Shown here: positions 16,301-29,006 of the stretch, piece after piece
Position numbering within the stretch: position 1 is the first letter of the stretch
How the letters are laid out: the number at the start of each line of letters is the position of its first letter
From: Cercis canadensis
Taxonomy: Eukaryota > Streptophyta > Magnoliopsida > Fabales > Fabaceae
Length of the DNA: 64,000 nucleotides
Assembly (NCBI GenBank): GCA_003255065.1
Contig: QAOA01001366.1
Span: 1,062,099 to 1,126,098, forward strand
Direction: 5' to 3'
The notes under the pieces: model-generated
The model's input: the letters and a program-made list of their open reading frames with translations, nothing else
Database searches by the model: none
What the model was told of the DNA's origin: nothing
Made by a program: the position numbers and the translations under genes

Positions 16301-19089
16301 ACCACATTACTTCATACTATAAAAATTACATCAGACAAAACTCCACCTATGCATCCTACTTTTAAACATCAAACTGAATAAAACTTAGCATATAGACAAA
16401 GATATCAATGGCAATAACTGAAAATATTCTCTTTAATTAAAAAAAAATATCCACAATATAGAAGTACAATGGTACCTGGTCATAATCAATATAACCCGTG
16501 CTCTCATTTAATCTGTATGGCATTGTTTCAAAGAATATAGATACAGCCGATATTTTCTTGGTGTCAGTCTGCATGGCAGCAAGAAAGCATTGAAAACTTG
16601 GGTACAAACAGTATTAAATAATTCAGAAAGTTCCTTCCCATATTCAGGTGAAGCTATCTAGTAATAAATAAAGCATCTGAATTTAAAACAAAAAGGTTGT
16701 ATATTGTTTCTTGAGTTCCTATTAGGGCAAATAAAACATAGTATGAGCTGTGACATGGTTTATACTTCGCACAAAAAAGGCTATGGCATTCATATTCATC
16801 ATGTGTTATTGCATATTTGCAATGACTTTCAACTCTCAGCAATAGGCGCAATGGCCAATCAGAATAAGTCTGTCACCTGATAGCCATGCGACAGATGCCC
16901 ACCATGGGGAAGATCAAGAGCCATAATTCTCTCATGAGGTTTCAATAATGCAGTGTAAACTTGGAAGTTAGAAGGGGATCCAGATAATGACTGCACATTG
17001 ACTGTCAAAAGCAAAGCATATAAGACCTTCAAGAAAGCATGTGATCAAAAGAGATAGTTGAATGATCCAGTCTTAGAGTAGCAGAAGTTTACCACCAGAA
17101 AAACACAAACCCGTTACCCAACAAACACACTAGCTGATGTTAAATGAATGATATGCATCAAAACCAAGACAGGAACATTAATTATACTATTCCGATAACA
17201 ATTATCTGTATACCACAAATTAACAACCAAATGTAACCATAAATATCTAATACACCTGTATACAATGGATAGTGTTGAGGCAATCCTCCTAATAAAGTAT
17301 AAACTTCTCCAAGGCTGCTGTTTCAATAAACAAATTACTAATACCAGATATACAACTGCAATGTGAAATTGGTGTTGACCACACAAGGGTTACTTGGGAG
17401 AAACTACCAACTTCACCATGCAACGTCCATAGCGACTCAAACAAGCATTCAGCAGGTGGGTTTTGAAAAAATAAACTTCTCCTCCGCCATTGTCCCTAGA
17501 AGGGGAGAAGATCCCAAAGGTATATACTACTTTAGAGAAAGATGAACTCAGAACATATACTACTTTCTCCATGAGTTAAGAAAGAAACAGAACTGCCTTT
17601 AGCCAGCTTTCAAAGATAAGTTACTACATCAACTTTACGTGTTCACTATATCAGCAACCTAATATTGTAAACTATAAACTGAACCCAATAGCAGCCATCA
17701 AACTTTAAATTAGCCTCAAAGCAACATCAACAATTTAATAACAGAAATGCACAAGCTTGGAGATGAGGTCAACATCAGTCACGATAGCTTTTTGTTTAAT
17801 TAGATAAAAGAGAGGAAGAGAAAAGGAGAAAAGACCAAGAATATTTTTAAAAAGTACCCCAAAAAACAAACACTTTCTCTGTTCAAATGAACCTGTAAAC
17901 AATTACTAGAGCACGAAATACATTTTGGTATACTAAAAAGCTGCTTAGACTCAGGTACCATGACAAATAATCAGATTATCAGAATAAGATAATAGGACTT
18001 GAAACCTACACGATAAGCTCTTGTGTATTGAGAAATGCTTTACATGCACTTAGCGAAAATAAAACTTGAATACCAACTACACTTAATGAAAAGCAAATTA
18101 TAATATAAAAGCTTTCCCATTTTTCTTCATCTTTTTGGCATAAATGCCTAGAGACACAGAAGAGCACTCTTTGTTAATAACAAGGAACACCAAACATCAT
18201 AAATGTACTGGCGCGTGCGTACCTCCCCACTTAGCCGGATCCAACCCAAAAGCTTCTAATGCACGCTTCTGACATAAGGTCTCAGCCATATCAATGTACC
18301 TGAATGGATTTACGTAAAAAGTCAATATACCATTGTATGAATTTCTGAAGAAACACACACACAAGATATTGCTGGAGCATAGTTTGTAATAAAAGATTAA
18401 TAAGTAGATCCACATACTCATTTCCTCCGTAGTATCTAGCACCAGGATACCCTTCACTATATTTATTTATCATGACCGATCCAACACCTTGCATTACTGA
18501 CACTGACGTGAAGTTTTCTGAAGGTATAAGTTCGAGTCCCTACATATCCACACGGAAACATCAATCAACACGAACAAAACTTCTCAGTTCAATTGTAAGA
18601 TAAATTGTTACATGCCTTCCATTGACGAGCTTTCTCGAGTTCGATTATGTCGGCGATTTCCGGATCCACAACCTCAAGAGGTTCGTTCAGCTGCTTTATC
18701 CACTGAGATTTCAAATTTTCTCAAATCAATATGAATCAAACGCATAATAGAAATGGTTCATAGTAGCAGGATCATAACAGGGTCCTAAGAGATTCATCTA
18801 AAATAAATGGAATTAGAATCTGAAATGGCTTACAGTAGCACGAGCTTTCTCTTTTTCTTGTGCTGGCAGAGATGACTGCAACCAAACAGCGGGGAAGACA
18901 TGATTGGAAATGAAAAAAAGAAACCGAATTTAATGGTAGAAATGAGTATGGATATAGAGTCGTTTCTAAATCTAGCGGGTTTAGAAGTTTGAGGTGAAAG
19001 GATACCATGTAATAAAGAGAACCGCCGCTGGTGAAAGCTGAGCTTGGTTTCTTTAAGGTGGAGAATAGCCTGCGAAGAGCCATGGCCAT
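13380..19089 (-). CDS. SHM: Serine hydroxymethyltransferase, mitochondrial (15 exons, 513 aa)
   Basis: A PLP enzyme that interconverts serine and glycine with tetrahydrofolate. The mitochondrial form works with glycine decarboxylase in photorespiration. Exons (descending): 19006-19089, 18834-18875, 18616-18702, 18418-18539, 18223-18299, 16877-17001, 16476-16568, 15834-15926, 15509-15706, 15239-15343, 15016-15081, 14604-14681, 13830-13941, 13631-13741, 13380-13528. They total 1542 bp in frame; plant mitochondrial SHMTs are about 515 aa. Motifs: N-terminal [17 protein letters not shown] (transit-peptide-like), [46 protein letters not shown], and the PLP-lysine site [13 protein letters not shown] in exon 9. 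The C-terminus is METMKYSE-like (read as MKYSE before TGA). Intron 3 (18540-18615) appears to use a GC donor. Intron 5 is the longest, at about 1.2 kb. SHM1 versus SHM2 orthology is not resolved. Confidence 0.95.
18540..18615 (-). other. Inferred GC-AG intron (SHMT intron 3, 76 bp)
   Basis: The conserved join ...[17 protein letters not shown] requires a cut after AAG, leaving the donor AAG|GCATGT and the acceptor ATGTAG on the minus strand. No GT donor gives the same protein. Confidence 0.75.
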
Positions 19090-20406
19090 TGCTTTTGTCT
19101 CTGTCCCGACAATAGCCAGTACTAAGTGAAGACTAAATAGGCGTTCGTTGGTTGGCGGTGGCCCGACAGAGAGAGGGTGGGTAAGTGAGTGTGAGGGTTG
19201 GTGGCGATTTTGATTTATAAAAAGTGGGGTCCCGCAAATCGAAAAGCGGGCCGGGGCATCAATAGTTGGGCATGGCGTCACCATCAAAATGGCGTTTTAT
19301 TCCGCACGACATCGTTTTACTGAATTTTATTTTTTTATGTCTTTTTTAATTTTCCCTTTTTATTTTGAGGTTTTTTTTTCGTTACTTGAATTTTTTTCTC
19401 AAATTATAAATAGCACCTACTTAAAAAAAATTAAAATTAAATTCAATATTTTTCCAAAAATAAACATGGAATAACAAATAATATTGTTTGATAATATAAT
19501 AGACTTCTTTTTTAGTTGGTAATGAGATCTATCTTTGTGGAAGTATATGAATTTGGCTTCTGCTCATAAAACCTTTAAAAAAGCAACCAGAAAAAAAAAA
19601 AATTGCTAAAAGGGCCTATCTTGATTATATTCAAATGAGCCTGCAATGAAGTAAGGGTAATAGCAGAAGAGGCGTTGTGTTTAGCTAAGATGTCTTGCCT
19701 TCCATATAAACTTTTGGAAACTTAATTTCGAGTCTCTCGTAATTAGAAAGAATAAATGTTACCAATAGAGGCACCATTTTCAATAAGCAAGAGATTATCT
19801 CTTTACAATTTGTTTCGACCACAGCCACCTTTATCCCAAGCCAAAGCCAATCCGCATGCATGTCAGAGTTGCAAGTTGTGCGTGGACGTTTGTAATGTGC
19901 CCCAAATAACCCATGAAACCAGCCTCTGAAGCTCCTTCAAATTAAATCTTCACTACTAAACCACAACTAATAGCTTGAAAGTAGGTTTTCCTTTCCCAAT
20001 ATAAAGAAGTCAAGACAATTTCCTCCTTTATTAACCACAGGTTATATAGACTTTCCCTATCTCTCTTTTTCCAATTATAGAATAAGTGAAATTTTCTTTT
20101 GATGTGGAATAGGAGTGAACTTTTGGTAGAATTGAGAAGGAAAAATTCTTTCCATTTTCAAACTAAATGCATCACGACTCACAAGTAAGAAGTGTGAAAG
20201 GAAATGCAAAAAAATCACTACATTAACTCCCTGCGACGAATTTCAAAACCAAACGCAACGTTAAACAAAAACCGGCGTATTTGAAATGCAAATGTAACCA
20301 CCTTAATTCCTACTCCATAGGAACCACCCTACATTCTCTATTACGATACTCCCTCTTCATCTCCGCGCACGATAGATGATCAGTGTATGAGTTTGTTTCC
20401 TCCGCC
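19090..20406. other. Divergent promoter region between SHMT and the oligopeptide transporter
   Basis: The two genes point away from each other, so their promoters share this 1.3 kb. The SHMT 5' UTR is CT/GA-rich (about 19090-19200). The middle is AT-rich with short A- and T-tracts. No other gene is seen. Confidence 0.5.
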
Positions 20407-23341
20407 ATGGCCGTCATCGAAATAGAGAATAACCCAGACAAAACCGACCAGAACGACGACGTATCACCAATCGAAGAGGTCCGGCTCACCGTGTTGAATG
20501 ATGATGACCCAACCCTACCCGTTTGGACATTTCGGATGTGGTTGCTGGGCCTTTTCTCCTGCGTACTCCTCGCATTCCTGAATACCTTCTTCTCCTACAG
20601 AACACAACCGCTGGTGATCTCCATGATATCGGTTCAGGTGGCTACGCTCCCTATTGGCAAGTTCCTGGCCAGCGTGCTCCCAACAAAAACGTTTCGGATC
20701 ATTGGTTGTGGAGACAAGGAGTATTCACTGAATCCGGGCCCGTTCAACGTGAAGGAGCACGTGCTTATTTCCATATTCGCAAATACTGGTTCCGCTTTTG
20801 GTAGCGGTGCTGCTTACGCTGTCAGCATCGTGGACATCGTTAAGGTTTTCTACGGTAGAAAGATCACTTTCATAGCTAGTTGGATCCTCGTTATCACAAC
20901 GCAAGTACGTTTCGTTATTCTCTTTGAGAGAGAGAGAGTAGAGAGTGAGCGATTTGATGCTAATTATTAATTAATGTGTGCATGGTGAAGCAGGTATTGG
21001 GATATGGATGGGCGGGGATACTCAGGAAGTATGTAGTAGAACCGGCGCATATGTGGTGGCCTGCTAGTCTAGTGCAAGTCTCTTTGTTCAGGTAATTCTT
21101 TCTACGACGTCGTTTGTTTGATTTTCACCATTCATATGATCATCTATCATCAATGAATTGAAACTAATTAATGCTCTCCAATTCACCATACTTTTCAATG
21201 CAATACGTTTGACAGGGCTTTGCATGAAAAGGACGAGAAACGCATGTCCAGAGGAAGATTCTTTTTGATTGCATTTGTTTGCAGCTTCTCTTGGTACATT
21301 GTTCCTGGATTCCTTTTTCCCACATTGTCAACTATTTCATGGGTATGCTGGATTTTCCCCAATTCCATAACAGCCCAACAAATTGGATCAGGCATGAATG
21401 GACTTGGTCTAGGTGCCTTTGCTCTCGATTGGTCTGCTATAGCTTCATACCTCGGCAGCCCACTTGTTACTCCCTTCTTTGCAATTGCTAATGTCATTGT
21501 TGGCTACATCTTAATCATCTATCTGATAATGCCAATAGCATACTGGGGATTGAATCTCTATAATGCTAGGATCTTCCCCATATTCTCCTCACATCTATTC
21601 AATTCCCAAGGTCAGACATACAATGTGACCGCCATAGTGAACGACAAGTTTGAATTGGATATGGAGGCATACGAAAAACAAGGTCGCGTAAACTTGAGTG
21701 CATTCTTCTCTATCACCTATGGCATTGGTTTTGCTGCCATTGTTTCCACCCTCACTCATGTGGCCTTATTTAATGGAGGGTAATGAATAAGAAACTGAAT
21801 TTATTACTTCTATATTATGAGTTTGTCGTCAACTAGCATTACTCTTCTGCTATTTGTGGTCCATTAAACTAAACTATTGTTTTAAGCAGAGAGATATATC
21901 GGCAACTCAAAGCTTCCCGTACTGGAAAGAAAGACATTCATACGAGATTGATGAAGAAGTACAAGGACATACCTAATTGGTGGTTTTATGTGATGCTTTT
22001 ATTTTCATTTGTACTTGCACTACTACTCTGTATTTTCATGAACGAACAGATCCAAATGCCATGGTGGGGACTCATATTTGCAGCTGCCCTTGCAATAACT
22101 TTTACTCTTCCTGTCAGCATCATAACGGCCACCACAAATCAGGTGAGAATTTATTACTAACTCCCCCGCCCTTTATTTCCCAAGATTCTTCTTTCTTGAG
22201 AGTGGATAATTTCAACTCTGTTTTACCACTAAAAGCATACCAAAATTTATCCTCTGAATGGTACAAACTGAGCCCGCATATAGATAATTTTACTCCAATT
22301 TGCAGTACTCTGAACATAGTTAGAGGGATATTCAACTTGCATCATTTTGTTTTGCTATTTTCCCATTTCATTTTCAGACGCCGGGATTGAATGTCATCAC
22401 CGAGTATCTAATGGGTGTGATTCAACCAGGCAAACCAATAGCCAACGTTTGCTTCAAGACTTATGGGTACATAAGCATGGCTCAGGCTGTGTCCTTTTTA
22501 CAAGATTTCAAGCTAGGACATTACATGAAGGTCCCACCACGATCAATGTTCTTAGTTCAGGTATATACGAATGCTCTTACTTTTTATTTTAATTATTAAG
22601 TGCTACTCTTCATAATTCAAATAGTGCTTCCCTGTATATATCTCTAGTGTTATCTAATATCAAGAAACTGCAGACAAAATGGTAAGAGTGATCTAACTTG
22701 TTCTTGCATAATTCAACTTTTTCTAGCTCATAGGGACTCTAATAGCTTCAACCGTGAATATTTGCGTGGCGTGGTGGTTGCTGAGTACAATTAAGAATAT
22801 ATGCCATGATGAACTACTACCTCCAAACAGTCCATGGACATGCCCTAGTGACAGAGTCTTCTTTGATGCATCTGTGATTTGGGGTTTGGTTGGTCCAAAA
22901 CGAATTTTCGGCACTCTAGGAAACTACTCGAAACTCAATTGGTTCTTCCTTGTTGGTGTCCTAGGACCTTTAATCGTTTGGTTGCTCCAGAAAGCCTTCC
23001 CCAATCAAAAATGGATATCTTTAATTCACCTCCCTGTACTTTTTGGATCAACGGCTAACATGCCACCAGCAACCACAGTGAACTTCAATTCTTGGATTAT
23101 TGTGGGAACAATCTTCAATTACTTCGTATTCAAATATAGGAAGAAGTGGTGGCAACGGTACAATTATGTTCTATCAGCAGCATTGGATGCTGGATTGGCT
23201 TTCATGGGTGTGGTTTTGTATTTTACTCTTACAATGGAGAACAAGAGCCTTACATGGTGGGGGTCAGATGGTGAGCATTGTCCGTTGGCCACATGTCCAA
23301 CAGCAAAAGGTATAGTAGTTGATGGGTGTCCTGTGCGTTGA
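20407..23341 (+). CDS. Oligopeptide transporter, OPT family (6 exons, 736 aa)
   Basis: A membrane transporter of the plant PT clade of OPT proteins, which move tetra/pentapeptides or metal-chelate-like substrates with protons. Exons: 20407-20904, 20994-21091, 21216-21779, 21890-22142, 22378-22560, 22727-23341; total 2211 bp in frame, a normal family length. N-terminal signature [19 protein letters not shown] is followed by many hydrophobic helices. It carries the family NPG motif ([12 protein letters not shown], about residue 100) and the KIPPR-like motif as MKVPPR in exon 5. The C-terminus has the cysteine-bearing tail [13 protein letters not shown]. The start at 20407 (MAVIEIEN) is preferred over the in-frame ATG at 20383, which would add 8 residues. 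The join GG|A between exons 3 and 4 gives NGGEIYR where many relatives have GREI. I place it nearest the OPT1/OPT5 group, without certainty. Confidence 0.93.
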
Positions 23342-24244
23342 TCTTCTTTAATTGCCTGATCAGTAGCCTTAGTTAGTCCACACTGTAGGTAGAATAAGTC
23401 AACCCAACAATTTCTCTTGATTCCTATATCAGTCACTACAGAGCTACATTTAGTTCCTGAACTTCTAAACATTTATAGGATTATAGTGGTGAACGGAAAG
23501 CGTAGGATAATAATGCTTCTGTAAATATTTGTTGCAATTCTTTAATTGCCCTTTTTCTTTTTCTTTTTGTTGATAAACTATTTTGAGTAATGTTACACTT
23601 TACCATTCAATTTCTCACCAACCTTTTATCTAGGGACGAAAACCGATTGGCCCAACCGATGGACCGAACCGAATGGAACCGTAAAAACCCGAAAATCACC
23701 CGAACTATGCACGAAAGATATTTGTACCATTGGATTAAAAAAATCTGCGGCAGCAATGCTTACCAGTTTGTTATCCACGTTTTTCCCATGCACTAATTTG
23801 GGCATCACTTTCCAGGGCAGTCAAGCATTTTCCGTTAAAAATTAAGAGTTAGGACATGTGACAAATTGAGTTCTTAAAGGATAGAAGAAATGGATATTGA
23901 TGCCAATTGAATATCAGCGACTCATTTATTACTACATGTCCCATAAGTCATAACTGCACAAAATTATTTTTAAATTACACAATTGAATATAAGTTTGACA
24001 AAAAATAATTTAAAGAAAATGATTTAACTTTGAATTATGTTAATTGTACACAAAAAAAAATCATGTTAATTATATAATTAGTATAAAATTGTTTACAATT
24101 TGTGAAGCAGGTGATGAGATAATAAACAGGTGGTTTATTTTCAATACGCACCAAAATCCATTTTTATCAATGGATATTGTAGTATTTAGTTAATTGATTA
24201 CTTGAGATGTTGATACGGGAAATATTATATTAGTGCTCTGAACT
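23342..24244. other. Spacer downstream of OPT; possible transposon-end fragment
   Basis: 3' flank of the transporter gene. At about 23631-23700 the sequence CTAGGGACGAAAACCG followed by repeated ACCGA/CCGAACCG words resembles the subterminal regions of the hAT-type elements at 10470-12649, but I find no partner end. The remainder is AT-rich with no gene. Confidence 0.35.
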
Positions 24245-24492
24245 GTCGAGACACTTAAAGCCTTTCACGTAATCTCCCATTTCTAACCAAGTGGTGGGGA
24301 TGCATGCTACTCTCAAATTCCTCAAAACTGGGTAGGGAAAGCGTTGACGCTATACGCCATGCCCAAAACATTCGAACTTCTCTAAACATATTGCTATTAA
24401 CCATTAAATTACAAGTTTTAGACTTTGTTAATTGGGGAAGACAGATGCTTCCCAAGGCTTCTCCAATTTCTTAGACTCGATAATGTCTGTAC
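24245..24492 (-). pseudogene. Degenerate copy of the N-terminal part of the At1g09900-like PPR gene
   Basis: The sequence is collinear, in the same orientation, with about 30428-30690 of the intact PPR gene 6 kb away. For example, CCCATTTCTAAC followed by CTACTCTCAAATTCCTCAAAA here matches CCCATTTCTAAC followed by TTACTCTCAAACTCCTCAAAA there. At protein level, FEEFESSMHPHHLVRNG here matches FEEFESNIHLRRLVRNG in the gene. A second matching block (ATGCTTCC...GACTCGATAAT) corresponds to the gene's transit/linker region. The copy has small indels, stops soon after and lacks all PPR repeats, so it is non-functional. There is no sign of transposon termini. Confidence 0.8.
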
Positions 24493-24710
24493 TAAGCACC
24501 AATTAATTAAAAGCCTAATTTTTTTTGTGAATATATTTAAAAGCGTAAAATTTTCTGATTCATAAAAAATAAGCACAGTACTGTAACTCCATTTTTTTGG
24601 AGGGTAAATATACAAGAGCTTGAATCAGTTCCTATATAAATCGGAGGTTTCAGATATATGATATATGCCTGTGTAAAGCAGCAACTAGCTCACCTTGAAG
24701 CGTATCATTA

Positions 24711-24959
24711 TTACTTGTAGCCAAGCGATTTAGAAGGAGCTGCATATCTAGCAGAGAAGCCAAGGCGTGAAGATTCTTCAACGTCATCCACCGATCCCTC
24801 ATCGAAGTTCTGAGCATAGCTTAAAGGGTCATACCTAAAACCACCAACTGGTCTGTATGAGCTATTTCGCTTTATCCATGGAAGCTTCAATTTGAGACAC
24901 CCCCAGCATGAAAGCAACCCTCCATCAGATGTGCTTCTAGAAGATGAAGTTTTCTCCAT
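24711..24959 (-). CDS. Small conserved plant protein of unknown function (82 aa)
   Basis: A single-exon frame of 82 aa beginning MEKTSSSRSTSDGG. It contains a CWGCLKLKLPW block, then RPVGGFRYDPLSYAQNFDEG (about residues 37-56), and ends PSKSLGYK. I recall similar short proteins in many plants, where the arrangement GGFRYDPLSYAQNFD is conserved and often annotated as stress-related or uncharacterised, but no biochemical role is known to me. There is no transmembrane segment and no clear signal peptide; a basic N-terminal half and an acidic stretch (EGSVDDVEESS) are visible. The start is the first ATG. It lies just right of the PPR fragment, without overlap. Confidence 0.75.
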   Translation of the reverse strand: MEKTSSSRSTSDGGLLSCWGCLKLKLPWIKRNSSYRPVGGFRYDPLSYAQNFDEGSVDDVEESSRLGFSARYAAPSKSLGYK

Positions 24960-26174
24960 GACTGAGAGAGAGCTTCATGTAATGAAAGTTCAATATCAAT
25001 ATCAAAGGGCTTCTGGGGTTCTCTTCTTCTTCATTCCTTTTTTTTCTTTTGTTGAGGATTTTAAGTGTGTGGTAGAGAATAATATTATATTGGGCATATC
25101 AAATGGAGACTAGAGTAAACCTTTTAGTCTTTTGGTTTCCAAGAGACAAAAAGAATAAATTAGTAAAGTGATGATGTAAGAATTAAAAATATATTTTGTC
25201 GTTTTGGATTATTTTTTAATGGGAAAAGAATCTGATAATGCAATGGTACAGTAAGATTTTCATTCATCAAGTAGAAAGTAGAAAGGAAATTATTCGTCCG
25301 AAACTAATTACTTTACTCTGTCGCAGTAGACTAATGATAGAGAATCGAAAAGAATTCCCATCAAATCTTTTGGTAATTTGATAAAAATCACACTTTGATC
25401 GTTACTTCTGTTTCTAGGCGGCAAAACCAAAGAAAAGTGTGATTGTTGCTGATATTTTAATTGACACAAAGGAGAACCACATAAGAAAATCTTTCAAATA
25501 ACCGGATTTTTTATGTGGATTATAAGGTTCTTTGTTAGAGAATCCTCTCTCCTCAAAAAAAGAATAAGAGAATCCTTTTCTTCCAATAAATTAGAAGCAA
25601 TCTAATAAGTGAAATTATGCATTAGTAGTTCTTATTAATGATGATAAATCTTAATTTGCACCAATAACAAATGTGCACGATGGCGTATTGATAAAATGAT
25701 AAATAGTAGTTACCTTATTTATCTTTTTTATTAATTTTTAAATACTTTAACTACGATTTTAAGTTTAATTTTGATTAAAAAAATCTCTAAAGATTGGGAA
25801 TAAAATAGATCTCAGTTGTACAAGAAAGAGACTCATTCGGGGTGGGGCCAAATTCTTTTTGGAGGTTTTGGAAGAGTATTATTCGTGGCGGGCATAACTT
25901 CTACCATATAATCTAGTGAGAATACAGAATAATAATCTTCGTGCCTTTATCCTCTCGGTGTGGCATGGTTTTTTTGGACCTGGGTCAAAAAGACCCACCA
26001 TTATTCCCATGCGTCGCATCATCACTTCGACGGCAAGTAGCCTACCCCGTTTATTCTATTATTCACTTTATCTCTACAGGTACTACTAAATTTTCCAGGG
26101 TATCCAAATCCTTATCTCATTCAACTACAACTGATATTTACTGCTCGCGCCTTGTCTATCACCTTTTCAGTGGC
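24960..26174. other. Spacer, no gene seen
   Basis: Upstream flank of the 82-aa gene and AT-rich intergenic DNA. Open frames near 25941-26210 do not resemble any family I know. Confidence 0.4.
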
Positions 26175-26182
26175 ATCTTTTG

Positions 26183-27229
26183 TAGAGATGGCAATTTGCC
26201 CCATGCTTAATGGGCCCCAATATTTTTACCCAGTTAAATAAAAATATAAAACAAAAAAATAAGTACGGAGATAAAAAATTTTATGAGTTCAGGTCAAAGG
26301 ATGGGGAAGTCCCGTCTTGCCTCGCTCCATCCCATTCTGTACATAAATATATATATATATATATGAACATGGACCACTTTGTTGAGAGAATTGGGTAAAT
26401 AATTGCTTAAACTTAAATATTTTCAGCATGCTTTGAACTTGGAATTAGCCCTGAATGTTGTGGTTATATATGGAATGGGCATACGCCAGGGTCGGGTTGT
26501 AATATATAATATGTTCTATGAAAGTCATTTAGTTTGGTTGATAAATGATAACAAAAATACGAGTATGGACTAGTTTGTTGAGAGAACTGGGTAGATAATT
26601 GTGTAAACTTCAATAATTTCAGCATGCTTTGATCTTTGAATGTAGCCCTTGATCTAGTGGCTCTATATATGGAATGGACTTAACTAAAGATGCGAGGGTT
26701 GTAACATAAATTTCTTTTAGCAGTAAATCGTTTATTTTCTCTCTTTACCTTTTTCAACACAATAGTCAAGAAGGGGAAAAGAAGAAAATTATCAACAAAA
26801 GCTTTTCCTTTATTTGTGAGCTATGTTGGAAACTTAGAAGTATGCTAAGAATTCTAATACTCCAACTCTGCGTTTCATAAAATAGACATCAAAATGGGGC
26901 TCAAGGAATATAATTTTAATGATTATGGTCCTAAATTGGCGTTTGTAGTTGAGATTCTAGTGCTGGTAAATTGATGAGGTGTTATTGAGTACCAGAATGC
27001 TACGACTCTATGACTTTTATCTTATCCTGGGGTGTTATTTTCTTACTTGCTTATTTCTCTATAGTTAATAAAATTTGAAGCTGTCTGATCATGGAGCACC
27101 TCTCTTTCTCTCTCTCTCTCTATAATTTTTCTCTTAAGGGGGGGATGCTTATGAAGTTCTTGTATGCATGGTTTTTACTTTTCAACTTTTATTAAATTGC
27201 TTATGTTACCTCGAATTCTACTTAATGTT

Positions 27230-27260
<31 letters not shown>

Positions 27261-27757
27261 NTTTTTTTTTTTTTTTTTGGGTTTTGTAGAATATGGAGAG
27301 TGGTTCAACTTCAACCAACATTAGAACTTCATGAATTGTGCTTATTCTAATTGCTTGGAGCCTTTTGTGCTTATTCTGATTTCTTAGAGGCTTTTATAAT
27401 TGTTTAAGAACAATTTTTATAATTTTGTTTGAATATTATTTATCTTATTGTTGTTGCTTGAGAATATCTTGAATTCTTGATAATGTTATTTGAAAATTAT
27501 TTATATTATCTTATTCTATTAAACTTGAATTTCAATTAGAAATCGTGATCGATAAATTAAACTTATAAATTGTGTATATTTAGAAAAATATAGTTGTATG
27601 GGTAAATAGGACGGGACATGAGGCAGATGGGCATTCAGTGAGGTGGGGATAGGACTCTTGGAAAAATTCTCGCCGGGGAAGGGGCATAAGGATGTCCTTC
27701 GGGGCTGGGGACGAAAAGTGCCTGTCCCACCCCATCCCCGTCCCATTATCATCCCTA
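26183..27757. mobile_element. Non-autonomous hAT-type element 3 (1575 bp)
   Basis: The left end TAGAGATGGCAAT and the right end ATTATCATCCCTA are imperfect 13-bp inverted repeats (10 of 13). Flanks are ATCTTTTG (26175-26182) and ATCTTCTG (27758-27765), an 8-bp duplication with one mismatch, which fits hAT. Subterminal sequence is rich in GGGGATGGGG/CCCCATCCCC words at both ends. The interior is AT-rich and includes (AT)n at about 26347-26364, a CT repeat at about 27101-27122, a long poly-T with an N (27232-27278) and an internal direct repeat. No transposase is seen. Confidence 0.75.
26368..26680. repeat. Diverged direct repeat inside hAT-type element 3
   Basis: About 26368-26482 and 26564-26680 share an ordered series of matches: TTTGTTGAGAGAA, GGGTAgATAATTG, TTTCAGCATGCTTTGA and TATATATGGAATGG. 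This is an old internal duplication of about 115 bp with a spacing of about 196 bp. Confidence 0.75.
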
Positions 27758-27765
27758 ATCTTCTG

Positions 27766-29006
27766 TATCAATTGGGTACACCTACTTGTACTAGTTTTCA
27801 TTTTAAATTGAAGAATATAACTCTCTTTTCTTATTTTGGGGGGAGGGGGGATTAAAAAATTGCGAATTACAAAACATCAGAAGACACTAATTCCCCACCA
27901 ACGTGTTCTAGTTGATTACTTCACATCCTTCGGTTTTGAAATCAGAAATGGATCGCATGTTATGCTCAATTTTGTCACAAATAATATAGGCAGGACCAAC
28001 TAAGCATGTAGTACATTGTAGCAAAGATTTACAAGCAAGCAGATATGGATGGAATGGGTGGCAATCAGCATAATGTAACCCACAGCGTGATAGAAAACAG
28101 ATACATGAATGACGCCAAGAAACATCCTCTGCCGCAAGTAACACTTACAGCTGCTACACTAATGGCTGAAGATCAACAACAATCAGAAACAAACTGAGCA
28201 CGATACTATGCATCTGCACCAGCTTCGCCAACTCTTCCGTTGAAAGTTGAGGATGCATAGAAAATATGACCTACATGATGCATATAAACAACATGGACAG
28301 GAAAATTTCTAACATAGACTCTATGTTATGCTTTAATTGTAAATGGTAAACCTTAACCCCAAATGTTTGGAAAGCACATAGGTATTCTAATAGCAAGAAC
28401 AAAATATTGAAATATAGATGTTCTTAACATGCATAAACCATGATTGTGTACTTCACAATCAAAGCATTCAGGTATCCAACTACGTCTACTAGAAATAGCC
28501 AGAATTAGAAAGCAGACTATGTCAACTAGTACGTATTTTGTAACGCTACAACAGAAATTCCAAGTCACAAGTATATCAGGTTGCTTCATTTTATAACTGC
28601 AGGAATAACAATTTGCGGAAAACCATTGCAATAGAGAAAGAAAAGAAGACACGTGACATTCCTCATCAAAAATAAGAATATCTTACAAATCATCTCAAGC
28701 AAGCCAAGAAAAGGAGGGAAAACATGTCCATGGCTACCCACTCGTGCGGGGACAGGAGCAAGGAAAATCCACATATATAAATGCTCACCAGACATTCAGA
28801 GACCCAGTATAAGGGATAATTTAAAATTAAATATGTCTGGATGAAACTACAGCGACCTCCTAACAAAATTGACTTCTGTATTTCGCCACCTCCTCCCCCT
28901 CAAGGCCAAGAAATCACTAACATAGGGGCCTAACAAAATCTAAGTGCATAAAACATGACACAGCTATATAGGACTGAAGGAGTAAAAGGAAAAAGCAGAG
29001 TTCATC
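27766..29006. other. Region 3' of the P-class PPR gene
   Basis: No coding region is supported. The right-hand part (about 28850-29006) is less AT-rich and is probably the 3' UTR of the PPR gene transcribed leftwards from 30878. It is possible that the 3' UTR extends or is spliced further left. Confidence 0.4.
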
